Assembly (NCBI GenBank): GCA_947311475.1
Contig: CAMZLK010000042.1
Span: 1-64,000 of the forward strand
DNA: 64,000 nt
Direction of reading: 5' to 3'
DNA from: an uncultured Desulfocapsa sp.
GTDB taxonomy: Bacteria > Desulfobacterota > Desulfobulbia > Desulfobulbales > Desulfocapsaceae
The position numbers and the translations under genes are program-made. Below are positions 52,050 through 60,752 of this stretch, piece by piece; positions within the stretch are counted from its first letter, which is position 1; each line of letters starts with the position of its first letter. Under the pieces are notes generated by a model. The model was not told where the DNA came from and did not search any database. It saw only the letters and a list, made by a program, of their open reading frames with translations.

Positions 52050-54050
52050 TCACCATTCTAAGCGCAGTGTATTATCGAGCGCATCTGCGCGTGAGACTTT
52101 TATTGTTACCCGCGAACCAGGTTCCGGCCTGTTTCTGCTGGGAGTGGGCAGGTCAACATTCAATAAAATATCCGTGAGCAGAAGAAATGTTCGTTTGGGG
52201 CCACAGTCGAGTACAAGTGCATTCAAGGGTGCTCCCTGTCGCGCTTCAAGATATTTAAGAAGCCAATATCTGTGGCGTTGCTGGCGTACACTGTTTGCCT
52301 TTGACAGGGTTCTGCCAATAACAGAGGTGAAGTCTTTACACATCTCTTCAGTAAACCTGAGTTCTTCTCGACGAACAAGCGAATGAATCTGATGCTGCAT
52401 GACAAGATCAAGGAGTCTGCGGATTGGAGATGTTATGGTGGTATACTGGGCAACACCAAGGCCACTATGGGGCTGGGCACTGGTGAGAAGTTCTCCGCGA
52501 GCCAGCATCTTTCTCTGTTTGGAGTTGAGAAAAAGATCGTTGTCAAGACCGTGAACAATACGTTTTTTGGGTGGCTTCTGGGCCCTGAAAAGACCGGGAG
52601 CCATTCTGTCTGCAACATATCTGGCAGCTTCAGTGTTTGCCAGGATCATCATTTCAGACACCAGGGTGCGTGAAGGAGTGTCTGTATCAGCAAGGCTTAT
52701 CTGGACTTTGCTTCCATCGTGAATGTGAATGTTTACATCAGGAAAGGGCAATAGCAGGGCACCTGCATCGAGGCGTCTGTTACGGAGCTTTCGGCGAAGA
52801 TCATTCAGTATGATCAGTTCCTTGTCAGTATTGATCATGGTATCCGCTTCATCATAGGTTAGCCTCCTGGCCACTTTTATGATGGAAGGGGAAATTCTGA
52901 CTCGAAGAACTTCTGCCTCGGGGGAGAGAAGTATCATAAAACTTATGGTTGCGCGGATCTCACCCTGAATCAGGCTGCATATTCCCTGGGAGAGATGCCT
53001 TGGTAGCATGGGGATCTGGCCTTCAGGGAAATAGATGGAGGTACCCCGCTGCATGGCTTCAAGGAATAGCGGATCTTCAGGTTGTACATAATGTGCAACA
53101 TCTGAAATATGAACACCTACGAGAAAATTCCCGTCCTGCTCTTCAATTGAGAGTGCATCGTCAAAGTCAAGTGTGGTTGGGCCGTCGATGGTCATGGGGC
53201 GCAGGTTAGTAAAATCTTTCCTGGCTGGATCCTGGAATAGTTTTTCCGATCCCTGCTGAAGAAGCATTTCAGCCTGCTGGATACCAAGAAGCGGAAAGAC
53301 CACCGGCAGATCATTACGAAGGAGCGGGATATTTTCGTTACTATCCCAAAGCCCGGCTTTCACAAGTAGATGAAACGGGTCGTGGGGTCTGTTGAATCCC
53401 CCGGCTTTTAATATTTTCCTGGCTAGTTCTGCATGTTTTGATTCGCTGCCGGATATGTAAAAATCGCGGATGACATGGAGACATTCGTCGCAGGTCGCAT
53501 TTTTGGGGTGGTTTTTTTTGGGGAAGGTATCTATTTGCTTAAGGAATTCAGCACCCTGTTCAATGAGCTTCCGGATGCGTGCTTCTTTCTCACGCTGCTT
53601 TTGCAGTTGTTCGATCTGTTCGGGAGAATGGGCGATTATCCTATTCTCTTTATATTTAAAATAGAGTCGATCTTCAAAAACAGATCGTAAAAAAGCAGCT
53701 ACAATATCATCATCTGCATCTTTGCCGAAACTTAATTCGGCAAGAAACGCCGGACTGAATTTTTGTGTTGGTTCATCGGACGTGAGTTCCCAGATCTCCT
53801 GGAGATGTATCTTTTCCATGAGTTTTTTACGGGTTGTTGCAGTGTCCATGAGTTGCCTGGTAAGTTCCTCCCGGGAGGCTTCAATGGAATGTGTTTTTTC
53901 TGAGCAGTGGACAACTCGAGAAAGCGGAAGGTTCATTTCGCGGCTGTTTTGATTAATAAGGTGCAGGCGCTTAGCCTGGGCGCCTACAACATAGGCGCAG
54001 AGAAATTTTCCTCCATCCAGATATTCTATGAGTTTCCCTGTAGCTGTCAT
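52050..54050 (-). CDS. RNB-domain ribonuclease (RNase II/R family)
   Basis: 666 aa. The RNB catalytic core contains DFDDALSIEEQDGNFLVGVH and ISDVAHYVQPEDPLFLEAMQ with the metal-binding Asp residues, then RGTSIYFPEGQIPMLPRHLS. The C-terminal S1-like domain holds the end (GSRVTIKVSRADALDNTLRL). The N-terminal 200 residues differ from RNase R cold-shock domains. Probably a 3'-to-5' exoribonuclease. Confidence 0.87.
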   Translation of the reverse strand: MTATGKLIEYLDGGKFLCAYVVGAQAKRLHLINQNSREMNLPLSRVVHCSEKTHSIEASREELTRQLMDTATTRKKLMEKIHLQEIWELTSDEPTQKFSPAFLAELSFGKDADDDIVAAFLRSVFEDRLYFKYKENRIIAHSPEQIEQLQKQREKEARIRKLIEQGAEFLKQIDTFPKKNHPKNATCDECLHVIRDFYISGSESKHAELARKILKAGGFNRPHDPFHLLVKAGLWDSNENIPLLRNDLPVVFPLLGIQQAEMLLQQGSEKLFQDPARKDFTNLRPMTIDGPTTLDFDDALSIEEQDGNFLVGVHISDVAHYVQPEDPLFLEAMQRGTSIYFPEGQIPMLPRHLSQGICSLIQGEIRATISFMILLSPEAEVLRVRISPSIIKVARRLTYDEADTMINTDKELIILNDLRRKLRNRRLDAGALLLPFPDVNIHIHDGSKVQISLADTDTPSRTLVSEMMILANTEAARYVADRMAPGLFRAQKPPKKRIVHGLDNDLFLNSKQRKMLARGELLTSAQPHSGLGVAQYTTITSPIRRLLDLVMQHQIHSLVRREELRFTEEMCKDFTSVIGRTLSKANSVRQQRHRYWLLKYLEARQGAPLNALVLDCGPKRTFLLLTDILLNVDLPTPSRNRPEPGSRVTIKVSRADALDNTLRLEW

Positions 54051-54122
54051 TCTTTAATGATCAATGATCCCTGTTTTGTACTATTGATGAAAAATATCAT
54101 TATTTCTGCTAATCTGTTTACA

Positions 54123-54236
54123 TTAGTGCCTTACTCCATAATTCCTGTAATAAAAAAACAAAAATATGTGAGACTAAATAATATCAAACCGTTATGAATA
54201 GAAACAAGGCACTTACTTGCGGTTTATCCGCGTTAG
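54123..54236 (+). repeat. Family B repeat, first of a tandem pair
   Basis: TTAGTGCCTTACTCC to GCGGTTTATCCGCGTTAG. Its final TTAG is the first TTAG of the next copy. Confidence 0.83.
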
Positions 54237-54360
54237 TACCTTACTCCGTGATTCCTGCAATAAAAAAACAAGAAGCTGATGGCGGTTTATTGTAATTATA
54301 TTGTAATTATATTGTTATGTTATGTTACCAGGGCACTTACTTGCAGTTTATCTGCGTTAG
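54233..54360 (+). repeat. Family B repeat, second of a tandem pair, upstream of era
   Basis: TTAGTACCTTACTCC to GCAGTTTATCTGCGTTAG; the middle contains a duplicated TTGTAATTATA. Insertion exactly after the TTAG of the previous copy suggests TTAG is the target. Confidence 0.83.
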
Positions 54361-54452
54361 GTTTATAAAACACGAAAGAATTTACTATAGTGTGCTTTTG
54401 TAATTAGGGCACTCTAAAAGAGATACCTGGAACCGCAAAAGAGGAATAAAAA

Positions 54453-55373
54453 TTGATTGAAGCGTTTTTGAAGGAAAATATACGGTCAGGGATGGTTGCC
54501 ATTGTGGGCCCGCCAAATGCTGGAAAATCTACCCTGATGAACTATCTTCTCGGGCAAAAGATATCCATTGTCAGTCATAAACCTCAAACAACACGGAATC
54601 GTATTTTGGGTGTTGTAAATGGTGATGACTATCAAATTGTGCTCCTTGATACTCCAGGACTTCATAAGGCCAGGCAGCCATTGAATCGTGAAATGGTACG
54701 TATTGCCATGGACAGCCTTAAGGAGGTGGATGCAATTTTGTATTTGATTGATGTTTCACTCCCCTTGCCTGAAAAGATCGAACAGGAGAAAAACAAAGAG
54801 ATGATGGAGCAGATGGAGGGGGTATCAGCCCCGATTATCCTTGTTTTAAATAAGGTTGATCTGCTTGAAAAAGAACTGCTTCTGCCAATGATTAAAAGGT
54901 ATTCTGAACTCTTCCCCTTTCATGGCGTGATACCTCTTTCGGCACTTACTGGGGTCGGAACCGATATACTTGTGAAAGAATTGCTGGATATCCTGCCGCT
55001 TGGGCCCCGTTATTTCCCGGAAGATATCCCAACGGACGTCAGTGAACGTTTTTTAGTGACTGAAATTGTACGTGAAAAAGTTTTTCTCCTAACAGGACAG
55101 GAAATCCCGTATTCCTCGGCAGTGACCCTTGAATCGTTTCAGGATGACACCAAAAAGCAGATGACCACCATCCATGCCACAATAGTCCTTGAAAGAAATT
55201 CCCAAAAGGGGATAGTCATCGGAAAGGGTGGGAAAAAGCTTAAAAGTATTGGTATCGCTGCTCGAAAGGATATCGAAAAGATGCTTGGGCAAAAAGTTTT
55301 GCTCAAACTCTGGGTCAAAGTTCGAAAAAACTGGTCAAAAGATGAGCGATTTTTAAAGGAGCTTGGATTTTAA
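54453..55373 (+). CDS. era: GTPase Era
   Basis: 306 aa from TTG 54453, with AGAGGAA upstream. G1 GPPNAGKSTLMNYLLGQ, SHKPQTTRNRILGV, G3 DTPG, G4 NKVDL, and a C-terminal KH domain with GIVIGKGGKKLKSIGIAARK. Binds 16S rRNA for 30S assembly. Two family B copies lie upstream. Confidence 0.95.
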   Translation: MIEAFLKENIRSGMVAIVGPPNAGKSTLMNYLLGQKISIVSHKPQTTRNRILGVVNGDDYQIVLLDTPGLHKARQPLNREMVRIAMDSLKEVDAILYLIDVSLPLPEKIEQEKNKEMMEQMEGVSAPIILVLNKVDLLEKELLLPMIKRYSELFPFHGVIPLSALTGVGTDILVKELLDILPLGPRYFPEDIPTDVSERFLVTEIVREKVFLLTGQEIPYSSAVTLESFQDDTKKQMTTIHATIVLERNSQKGIVIGKGGKKLKSIGIAARKDIEKMLGQKVLLKLWVKVRKNWSKDERFLKELGF

Positions 55374-55453
55374 TGGGGGATTCGCGCAGAGTAACTGTTT
55401 TACCCCATGAGTAGGTACCAGTTTGTTTTTTATCGATCAGCTGCTAACGATAT

Positions 55454-56809
55454 CTACGGCATGCTGTTTTGGGTCTTGGGGTCAGTTCTGTATTCGGTGT
55501 ATAGATTGAGACTTTTTAAAATATTAAGAGCTGTGCGTAATTGATTGTCCTTCCTGAGACGTTTTGTCACCTTTTGTTGATCTTTTGTTTTCTTTTTATT
55601 GGAGGCGGCCTCTTGTTCTCTGGTAATTCCTGACTCATCGTCACGGTTCAAAATATGGTTTTTAAGGTCAACTTCACGGACAAAATTTGGTAAATTCCGT
55701 CTTTCTTTTTCCTGTTCTGTATAGGGAATATGTGGGACTTCAACATCCGGAATGATACCTGTGGCCTGGATGGATCTCCCGTTTGGTGTGAAGTATCGCG
55801 CAGTTGTGAGACGGAGTCCGGATCCTCCTGGCATGGGTAGAATGGTTTGAACCGAGCCTTTGCCAAAGGTCCTGGTGCCAACAATCACACCGCGTTTATG
55901 ATCCTGAATGGCACCTGCAACAATCTCTGATGCACTGGCTGATCCTTCATTTACAAGAATAATCAAGGGGTACAGGTTTTTTCCATTATTGGAATGGGCC
56001 TGAAACGTCATGTTCTGTTCCTGAATGCGTCCCTTAGTGTAAACAACAAGCCCTTTATTAAGAAAAATGTCTGAAATCGAAATTGCCTGATCAAGTAATC
56101 CACCAGGGTTATTGCGCAAATCAAGTATTAATCCTTTGATCTGTTTTTCTTTTTCAAGTTTAGCAAGGAGCTTTTTGGTATCTTTTGTGGTTGCTCCCTG
56201 GAAGTTAGTGATTCGTACATAGGCAAAACCGGGTTCCAGGAAAAGACCCTTGACACTGTGCAGAGAAATTATATCACGAACAATGGTGAATTCTTTAAGA
56301 TCCTGCCATCCGTCACGGTAAATGGATAGTGTTACTTCACTTCCTTTGACACCTCTTAACTGTTTTACTGCATCCATGGATGGCATTTTTTTGGTTGGAT
56401 TACCATTGATCTTCACGATAAGATCTTTTGCTTTCAGGCCTGCTTTGTCTGCGGGAGTTCCTTCTATGGGAGAAATTATGGTTAAAATGCCATCCCGGAC
56501 AGTAATTTCAATGCCAACACCTGAAAAATTACCACGAGTTTCCTCCTGCAGTTCGTCAAAGTCTTCTGCGGTAAGATATGATGAATGCGGGTCAAGAGAG
56601 AGGAGCATGCCACTGATTGCTCCTTCTATGGTTCCCTTTGCATCGATCTCCTCAATGTAATTTTCCTGCAATATGCTAAGCACATTGGCAAATATTTCCA
56701 ACTGTCGATATGTAGCTTCCCTTTGGTCCTGAGAAATAGCAGCCTGTGACACACCTGCAAAGTGTACGAAAAAGAGGAGAAAGGAGAACAGGCGTATTAA
56801 TCTTTTCAC
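55454..56809 (-). CDS. ctpA: S41 family C-terminal processing peptidase
   Basis: 451 aa. Signal peptide (1-23, ends VSQA). PDZ domain about 95-175 (GIEITVRDGILTIISPIEGT). Protease core with the nucleophile Ser in EGSASASEIVAG and the Lys in GTRTFGKGSVQTI. Periplasmic; trims substrates at the C-terminus, including wall hydrolases in other bacteria. Downstream of envC-ftsX-ftsE in the same direction, fitting a division role. Confidence 0.93.
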   Translation of the reverse strand: MKRLIRLFSFLLFFVHFAGVSQAAISQDQREATYRQLEIFANVLSILQENYIEEIDAKGTIEGAISGMLLSLDPHSSYLTAEDFDELQEETRGNFSGVGIEITVRDGILTIISPIEGTPADKAGLKAKDLIVKINGNPTKKMPSMDAVKQLRGVKGSEVTLSIYRDGWQDLKEFTIVRDIISLHSVKGLFLEPGFAYVRITNFQGATTKDTKKLLAKLEKEKQIKGLILDLRNNPGGLLDQAISISDIFLNKGLVVYTKGRIQEQNMTFQAHSNNGKNLYPLIILVNEGSASASEIVAGAIQDHKRGVIVGTRTFGKGSVQTILPMPGGSGLRLTTARYFTPNGRSIQATGIIPDVEVPHIPYTEQEKERRNLPNFVREVDLKNHILNRDDESGITREQEAASNKKKTKDQQKVTKRLRKDNQLRTALNILKSLNLYTEYRTDPKTQNSMP

Positions 56810-56876
56810 GTGATATCCGTTAATAGTGTTAGCTGTTTAATGGTATGGTTAAGCTCGTAATATCCATGTTGTGTAA

Positions 56877-58124
56877 CTATGGAATGATAAGGTCGTTCTT
56901 ATCAATCCACTGAAGAGGATCTAGTGGTTTGGAACCATGGCGAATCTCAAGGTAAATAGCTTCATCCATAAGTGTTGCAGTATCACCGGTGAGAGCAATG
57001 ATATCGCTTTGCTCTACCTTGTCACCTTCTTTTACAAGGAGTTTTTCAAGGCGTGAGATGATGGAGAAATAATCATAACCGTGGTCGATAATGATGGTGT
57101 TGCCATAGCCATATAAATATGAGGCATAATGTACTTCCCCTTCAAAAATTGCATAGACTTTATTCACACCATGGCTGGCTATGGTTATGCCAGTTGTTTT
57201 TCCTTTGATGCCCAGTTTGTTTGCATGCTCTTCACCAAAGCGGGCAATGACTTTCCCCTGGATTGGTGCAGGGTGCGATCCTTTCTCAAGTAAAAAACCC
57301 TGGCTAAATAGCTTTCCCTTTTTCTTAAGTGATTTTAGCATCTTGTTGAGGTTTTTTGCAACTTTTTTCATTTCCTGGACAGCCTGTTCGTGTAATTCCT
57401 TTTGGGTCTGTATCTGTTTGAGCAGGGCTTCTTTTTCAAGTTTGATTGCATTTGTTGCGTCGCGTTCTTCTTTTGTAGCAATAATGAAATCATTGAGCAC
57501 ACCTCTTTCCAGACTCAATACGGTTTTGGCCTGTTGCAAATTTGCAATGGAGGTTCGATACTCATTGATCAAAGCTTTGTCATACTCAAGGAGATTGGTA
57601 AAAGAATCCCTGAAATTGAGCATTTGAGGCATGCCTTCTGTGGAAAAAACAACATTTGCAATCCCTATTTCGCCCATTTTATAATAGGCTTTGATTCGTT
57701 TCCGGAGATGCTCCTGAACACTCTGTTTTGCTGTTTGAAAAACCTGTAATTCTTCTTCTTTAGATGTGATACGTTTTTCCTGGTCTTCCACCTGTTCTTC
57801 AAGGCCCGCCAGCTTTTTTAGCTGAGCCAGAAGCCGAGTGTCAATATGTTCAATTTCCTCAAGGAGGCTGTGTTGTTTTTCTTTGGTTGCCTCTATCAGT
57901 AGCCGCTGGCTGGCAATACCATTTTGCAGTTTACTGATATTAATTCGGTATTTCTTTATGCCTCTTTCAATACGCTTTTTTTCAGCTTTTCGATCTGTTC
58001 TGGCAAGGCCATGGGAAGGGCTGATTAAAAGAATGGACAACAGGAAGACAAGAAAGAGGGGCAAATATTCATAGAGGGGTTTTTCAAACTGCCAACAGCT
58101 GATGCTGGATCGTAAAAAATTCAT
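56877..58124 (-). CDS. envC: EnvC-like murein hydrolase activator
   Basis: 415 aa from ATG 58124, which overlaps the ftsX stop as TGATG; TTG 58127 is rejected. Signal/anchor segment about 20-40, two long coiled coils (about 40-270) and a C-terminal LytM domain (about 290-405). The LytM zinc ligands are degenerate (IDHGYDYFSIIS and YLEIRHGS instead of the H-x-H forms), typical of an activator rather than a hydrolase. FtsEX controls EnvC across the membrane. Confidence 0.9.
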   Translation of the reverse strand: MNFLRSSISCWQFEKPLYEYLPLFLVFLLSILLISPSHGLARTDRKAEKKRIERGIKKYRINISKLQNGIASQRLLIEATKEKQHSLLEEIEHIDTRLLAQLKKLAGLEEQVEDQEKRITSKEEELQVFQTAKQSVQEHLRKRIKAYYKMGEIGIANVVFSTEGMPQMLNFRDSFTNLLEYDKALINEYRTSIANLQQAKTVLSLERGVLNDFIIATKEERDATNAIKLEKEALLKQIQTQKELHEQAVQEMKKVAKNLNKMLKSLKKKGKLFSQGFLLEKGSHPAPIQGKVIARFGEEHANKLGIKGKTTGITIASHGVNKVYAIFEGEVHYASYLYGYGNTIIIDHGYDYFSIISRLEKLLVKEGDKVEQSDIIALTGDTATLMDEAIYLEIRHGSKPLDPLQWIDKNDLIIP

Positions 58125-59011
58125 CAAATTTTCAAAAATTTTCTTATGGAGGTATAACTACCGATACTGCAGAGGCTGATAGAACATAATATTATGATGA
58201 AAATGACAATGGGCGGGAAAAAGTCAAATTGAAAAATATGTAAGATTCCAGGGCCGGTAAAATGGGAAATAATCCAGCGGAACAGGCCATAAAGAGCAGA
58301 GAGTCCAATAATGGATCCCATAAACCCCTGAAGAATTCCTTCAATAAGAAATGGAGTCCTGATATAGCTGTTTGTGGCCCCAACGAGCTTAAGAAGTTCC
58401 AGCTCATCCTGACGCCCCATGATGGTAAGTCGGATAGTGTAGGCAACCATAAAAGTGGCAGTGAGGATCAGCAGTGTGCCGCTGAGAAGTACAACAATGG
58501 TGAGCAGGCGAGTAAAATAATAAAACCGTTCAACCCATTCCTGACCATATTGTACCTTTTCCGTGCCGGGCAGACTCGCAAGGTATTCGGAAAAGAGTTT
58601 TATCTGATTGTAACCGCGTAGCCCTTTCAGGGGAACGACTTCAATGGAAGCAGGAAGGAAATTTTTAGGCATATCGTCAAGAACATCAGAATCTTCACCA
58701 AGCTGTTTTGCAAAACGTTTATAAGCGGCTTCCTTTGAGATAAAGATGATTTCTTCAACATCGTCAAAATTTTCTATTTTTCGACGGAGTTGCATTTGCA
58801 TTGCAGGCCCGGGTTCTTCTTCGAGGTAGACAATGAGACGAAGTTCGTCATTTAACCGATCTCCTGCACCAAGCATATTGGTGTAGATCAGATAGAAAAA
58901 AGCAAAGATAAGTACGGAAAGGCTGACGGTGAGAAATGTCATGAACTGGGATGTCCAGGTCTGTTTAAGGTTGCGACCTGCCTGTCTGAGTACTGCAAAC
59001 CAGAAATTCAT
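58124..59011 (-). CDS. ftsX: Cell division protein FtsX
   Basis: 295 aa. Four membrane segments: one after the N-terminus (FMTFLTVSLSVLIFAFFYLI) and three at the C-terminus, with a periplasmic domain of about 120 residues between the first two (LRLIVYLEEEPG onward). Shares the ATG/stop boundary with ftsE (1-nt overlap). Couples FtsE ATPase to EnvC activation. Confidence 0.94.
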   Translation of the reverse strand: MNFWFAVLRQAGRNLKQTWTSQFMTFLTVSLSVLIFAFFYLIYTNMLGAGDRLNDELRLIVYLEEEPGPAMQMQLRRKIENFDDVEEIIFISKEAAYKRFAKQLGEDSDVLDDMPKNFLPASIEVVPLKGLRGYNQIKLFSEYLASLPGTEKVQYGQEWVERFYYFTRLLTIVVLLSGTLLILTATFMVAYTIRLTIMGRQDELELLKLVGATNSYIRTPFLIEGILQGFMGSIIGLSALYGLFRWIISHFTGPGILHIFQFDFFPPIVIFIIILCSISLCSIGSYTSIRKFLKI

Positions 59012-59730
59012 TATGTATTCCCCCGTGTCAGGGAATGAATGACTCCATTGCGAAGTTCCATGACACGATGCTTGCCTTGCTTGTAGATCGATGCGTCATG
59101 GGTGGCAATAACAATGGTGGCACCAGCCTGCTTGCTGCGATTGAGCAACTCCATCACTCGTTTTGTGGTAGATGCATCAAGGTTTCCTGTGGGTTCGTCA
59201 ACCAGGATCAGACGGGGAGAATTTGCGACAGACCTGGCAAGAGCAACACGCTGTTGTTCGCCACGAGAGAGCTCTCCGGTGAGGGAGTTATGTTTGTCGG
59301 TCAGTTGGAGCTGGTCGAGCAAATCACGAACCTGCTTCTTGATGGTTTTTGGATTTTTGTAGGAGACTTCCATGGAAATAGCAATGTTTTCAGCCACTGT
59401 TCGGTCGTTTAGAAGCTTGAAATCCTGGTATGCCACACCTATCTTTTGCCTCAGATAAGCAAGCTTGTTTCCCTTAAGCTTATTAATGTTGTGGCCTGCT
59501 ATTTCTATTAGGCCTTTTGTGGGGACTTCCATATTGGAAATGAGTTTTAAGAGAGTGGTTTTTCCAGCTCCACTTGGCCCGATAAGAAAAAACATCTCAC
59601 CAGTTTCAATGGATAAGGATATTTCAGAGAGCGCAGTGATGTTCGGATGATAGGTTCGACTCACTTTGATCATTTCGATCATGGTGTTACCGGACGCCAT
59701 GGCTTCTTCTGTGGATTCTTGACTGGACAT
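59011..59730 (-). CDS. ftsE: Cell division ATP-binding protein FtsE
   Basis: 239 aa. Walker A IGPSGAGKTTLLKLI, ABC signature LSRGEQQRVALARS, Walker B LILVDEPTGNLD, H-loop IVIATHD. The true start may be an internal Met (59700 or 59682), since ATG 59730 has no SD and FtsE is usually about 222 aa. Confidence 0.93.
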   Translation of the reverse strand: MSSQESTEEAMASGNTMIEMIKVSRTYHPNITALSEISLSIETGEMFFLIGPSGAGKTTLLKLISNMEVPTKGLIEIAGHNINKLKGNKLAYLRQKIGVAYQDFKLLNDRTVAENIAISMEVSYKNPKTIKKQVRDLLDQLQLTDKHNSLTGELSRGEQQRVALARSVANSPRLILVDEPTGNLDASTTKRVMELLNRSKQAGATIVIATHDASIYKQGKHRVMELRNGVIHSLTRGNT

Positions 59731-59752
59731 TTGAATATGGAGAAAAGATTAT

Positions 59753-60511
59753 TTATGAAAGAATTTTGTCAAATATTGCATCAATAGTACCTGCAATATC
59801 TGCGGAATCTTCAATTCTCAGATAGGATTCACCACTCAACTCCTGATTAATCAGTTCCTCACTTGAGGGAATGATGCCTCCAAGTTCCATGTTGGAATCC
59901 ATAACTGCCGCATCAATTTTTTCCTGGAGGACAGCAGGGACAGGCTGTGGGGCACGATTAACAAGCAAATACTGCTTTTTGACCTCAAGCCCAAGAGGTT
60001 CAGTTATCTCAGAAATACGTTTTGCAGTGAGTATTCCTCTTGCTGATGGATCGGATGTGACGAGGAGATAATCAATGGAGCGCATGTTCATACGGCTTAA
60101 GTGTTCCATACCTGCTTCGTTATCCACTATTATATACTTGTAGTTCTCGGCTAGTTTATCCATGGTCATGGAGAGATACTGATTCGCGGCACAGTAGCAC
60201 CCCGGGCCGTCGGGCTGGCCCATAACAAGAAGATCAAATCCGGTTTCCTCGATAAGCGCCTGATGGATCTTTAGCTCCATAAATTGGTCACGGGTCACAT
60301 TGGGGGGAAGCTCACCTTTTAATTCTTTTCTAATCTGTCCGAGTGTGAGGTGCACATCAAGGTCGAGCAGCTCATTAAGATTGGCGTTCGCATCAGCATC
60401 AACAAGCAGGAATGGAGTCTGGTTCTTTTTTAGCAGATATCTGGTTAACAGGGCCGAGGTTGTCGTTTTTCCAGTACCACCTTTTCCGGCCATGGCAATT
60501 ATTTTGGTCAT
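59753..60511 (-). CDS. cooC: CooC/AcsF-type nickel-insertion ATPase
   Basis: 252 aa. Deviant P-loop AMAGKGGTGKTTTSALLTRY of the MinD/ParA class and the CooC hallmark GPGCYCAANQYLSM with its CxC motif that dimerises around nickel. Matures carbon monoxide dehydrogenase or acetyl-CoA synthase. No CODH gene is in the window, but MetV at 19507 also points to a Wood-Ljungdahl pathway. Confidence 0.87.
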   Translation of the reverse strand: MTKIIAMAGKGGTGKTTTSALLTRYLLKKNQTPFLLVDADANANLNELLDLDVHLTLGQIRKELKGELPPNVTRDQFMELKIHQALIEETGFDLLVMGQPDGPGCYCAANQYLSMTMDKLAENYKYIIVDNEAGMEHLSRMNMRSIDYLLVTSDPSARGILTAKRISEITEPLGLEVKKQYLLVNRAPQPVPAVLQEKIDAAVMDSNMELGGIIPSSEELINQELSGESYLRIEDSADIAGTIDAIFDKILS

Positions 60512-60752
60512 GCATCGTCTCTAAAGTATATGAATTGAAAAGCATTTAAGCAATTATGTAACTTCTCTATTGTAATTAAGGCATGGCCAGATGTCAATTT
60601 TAAAGCTGATTTCAGCGGTTTTTGCCAATTTTCCTTGCATCTTCACACTCAGTTGGTATTTTTAAAGGTTTTGTATTTGATTGTTATGCATGAGATTTTA
60701 CAACGTACACTGAAAACAGAACCCCGCTTAGCGCGTATTTAAGGAGAGAGTT

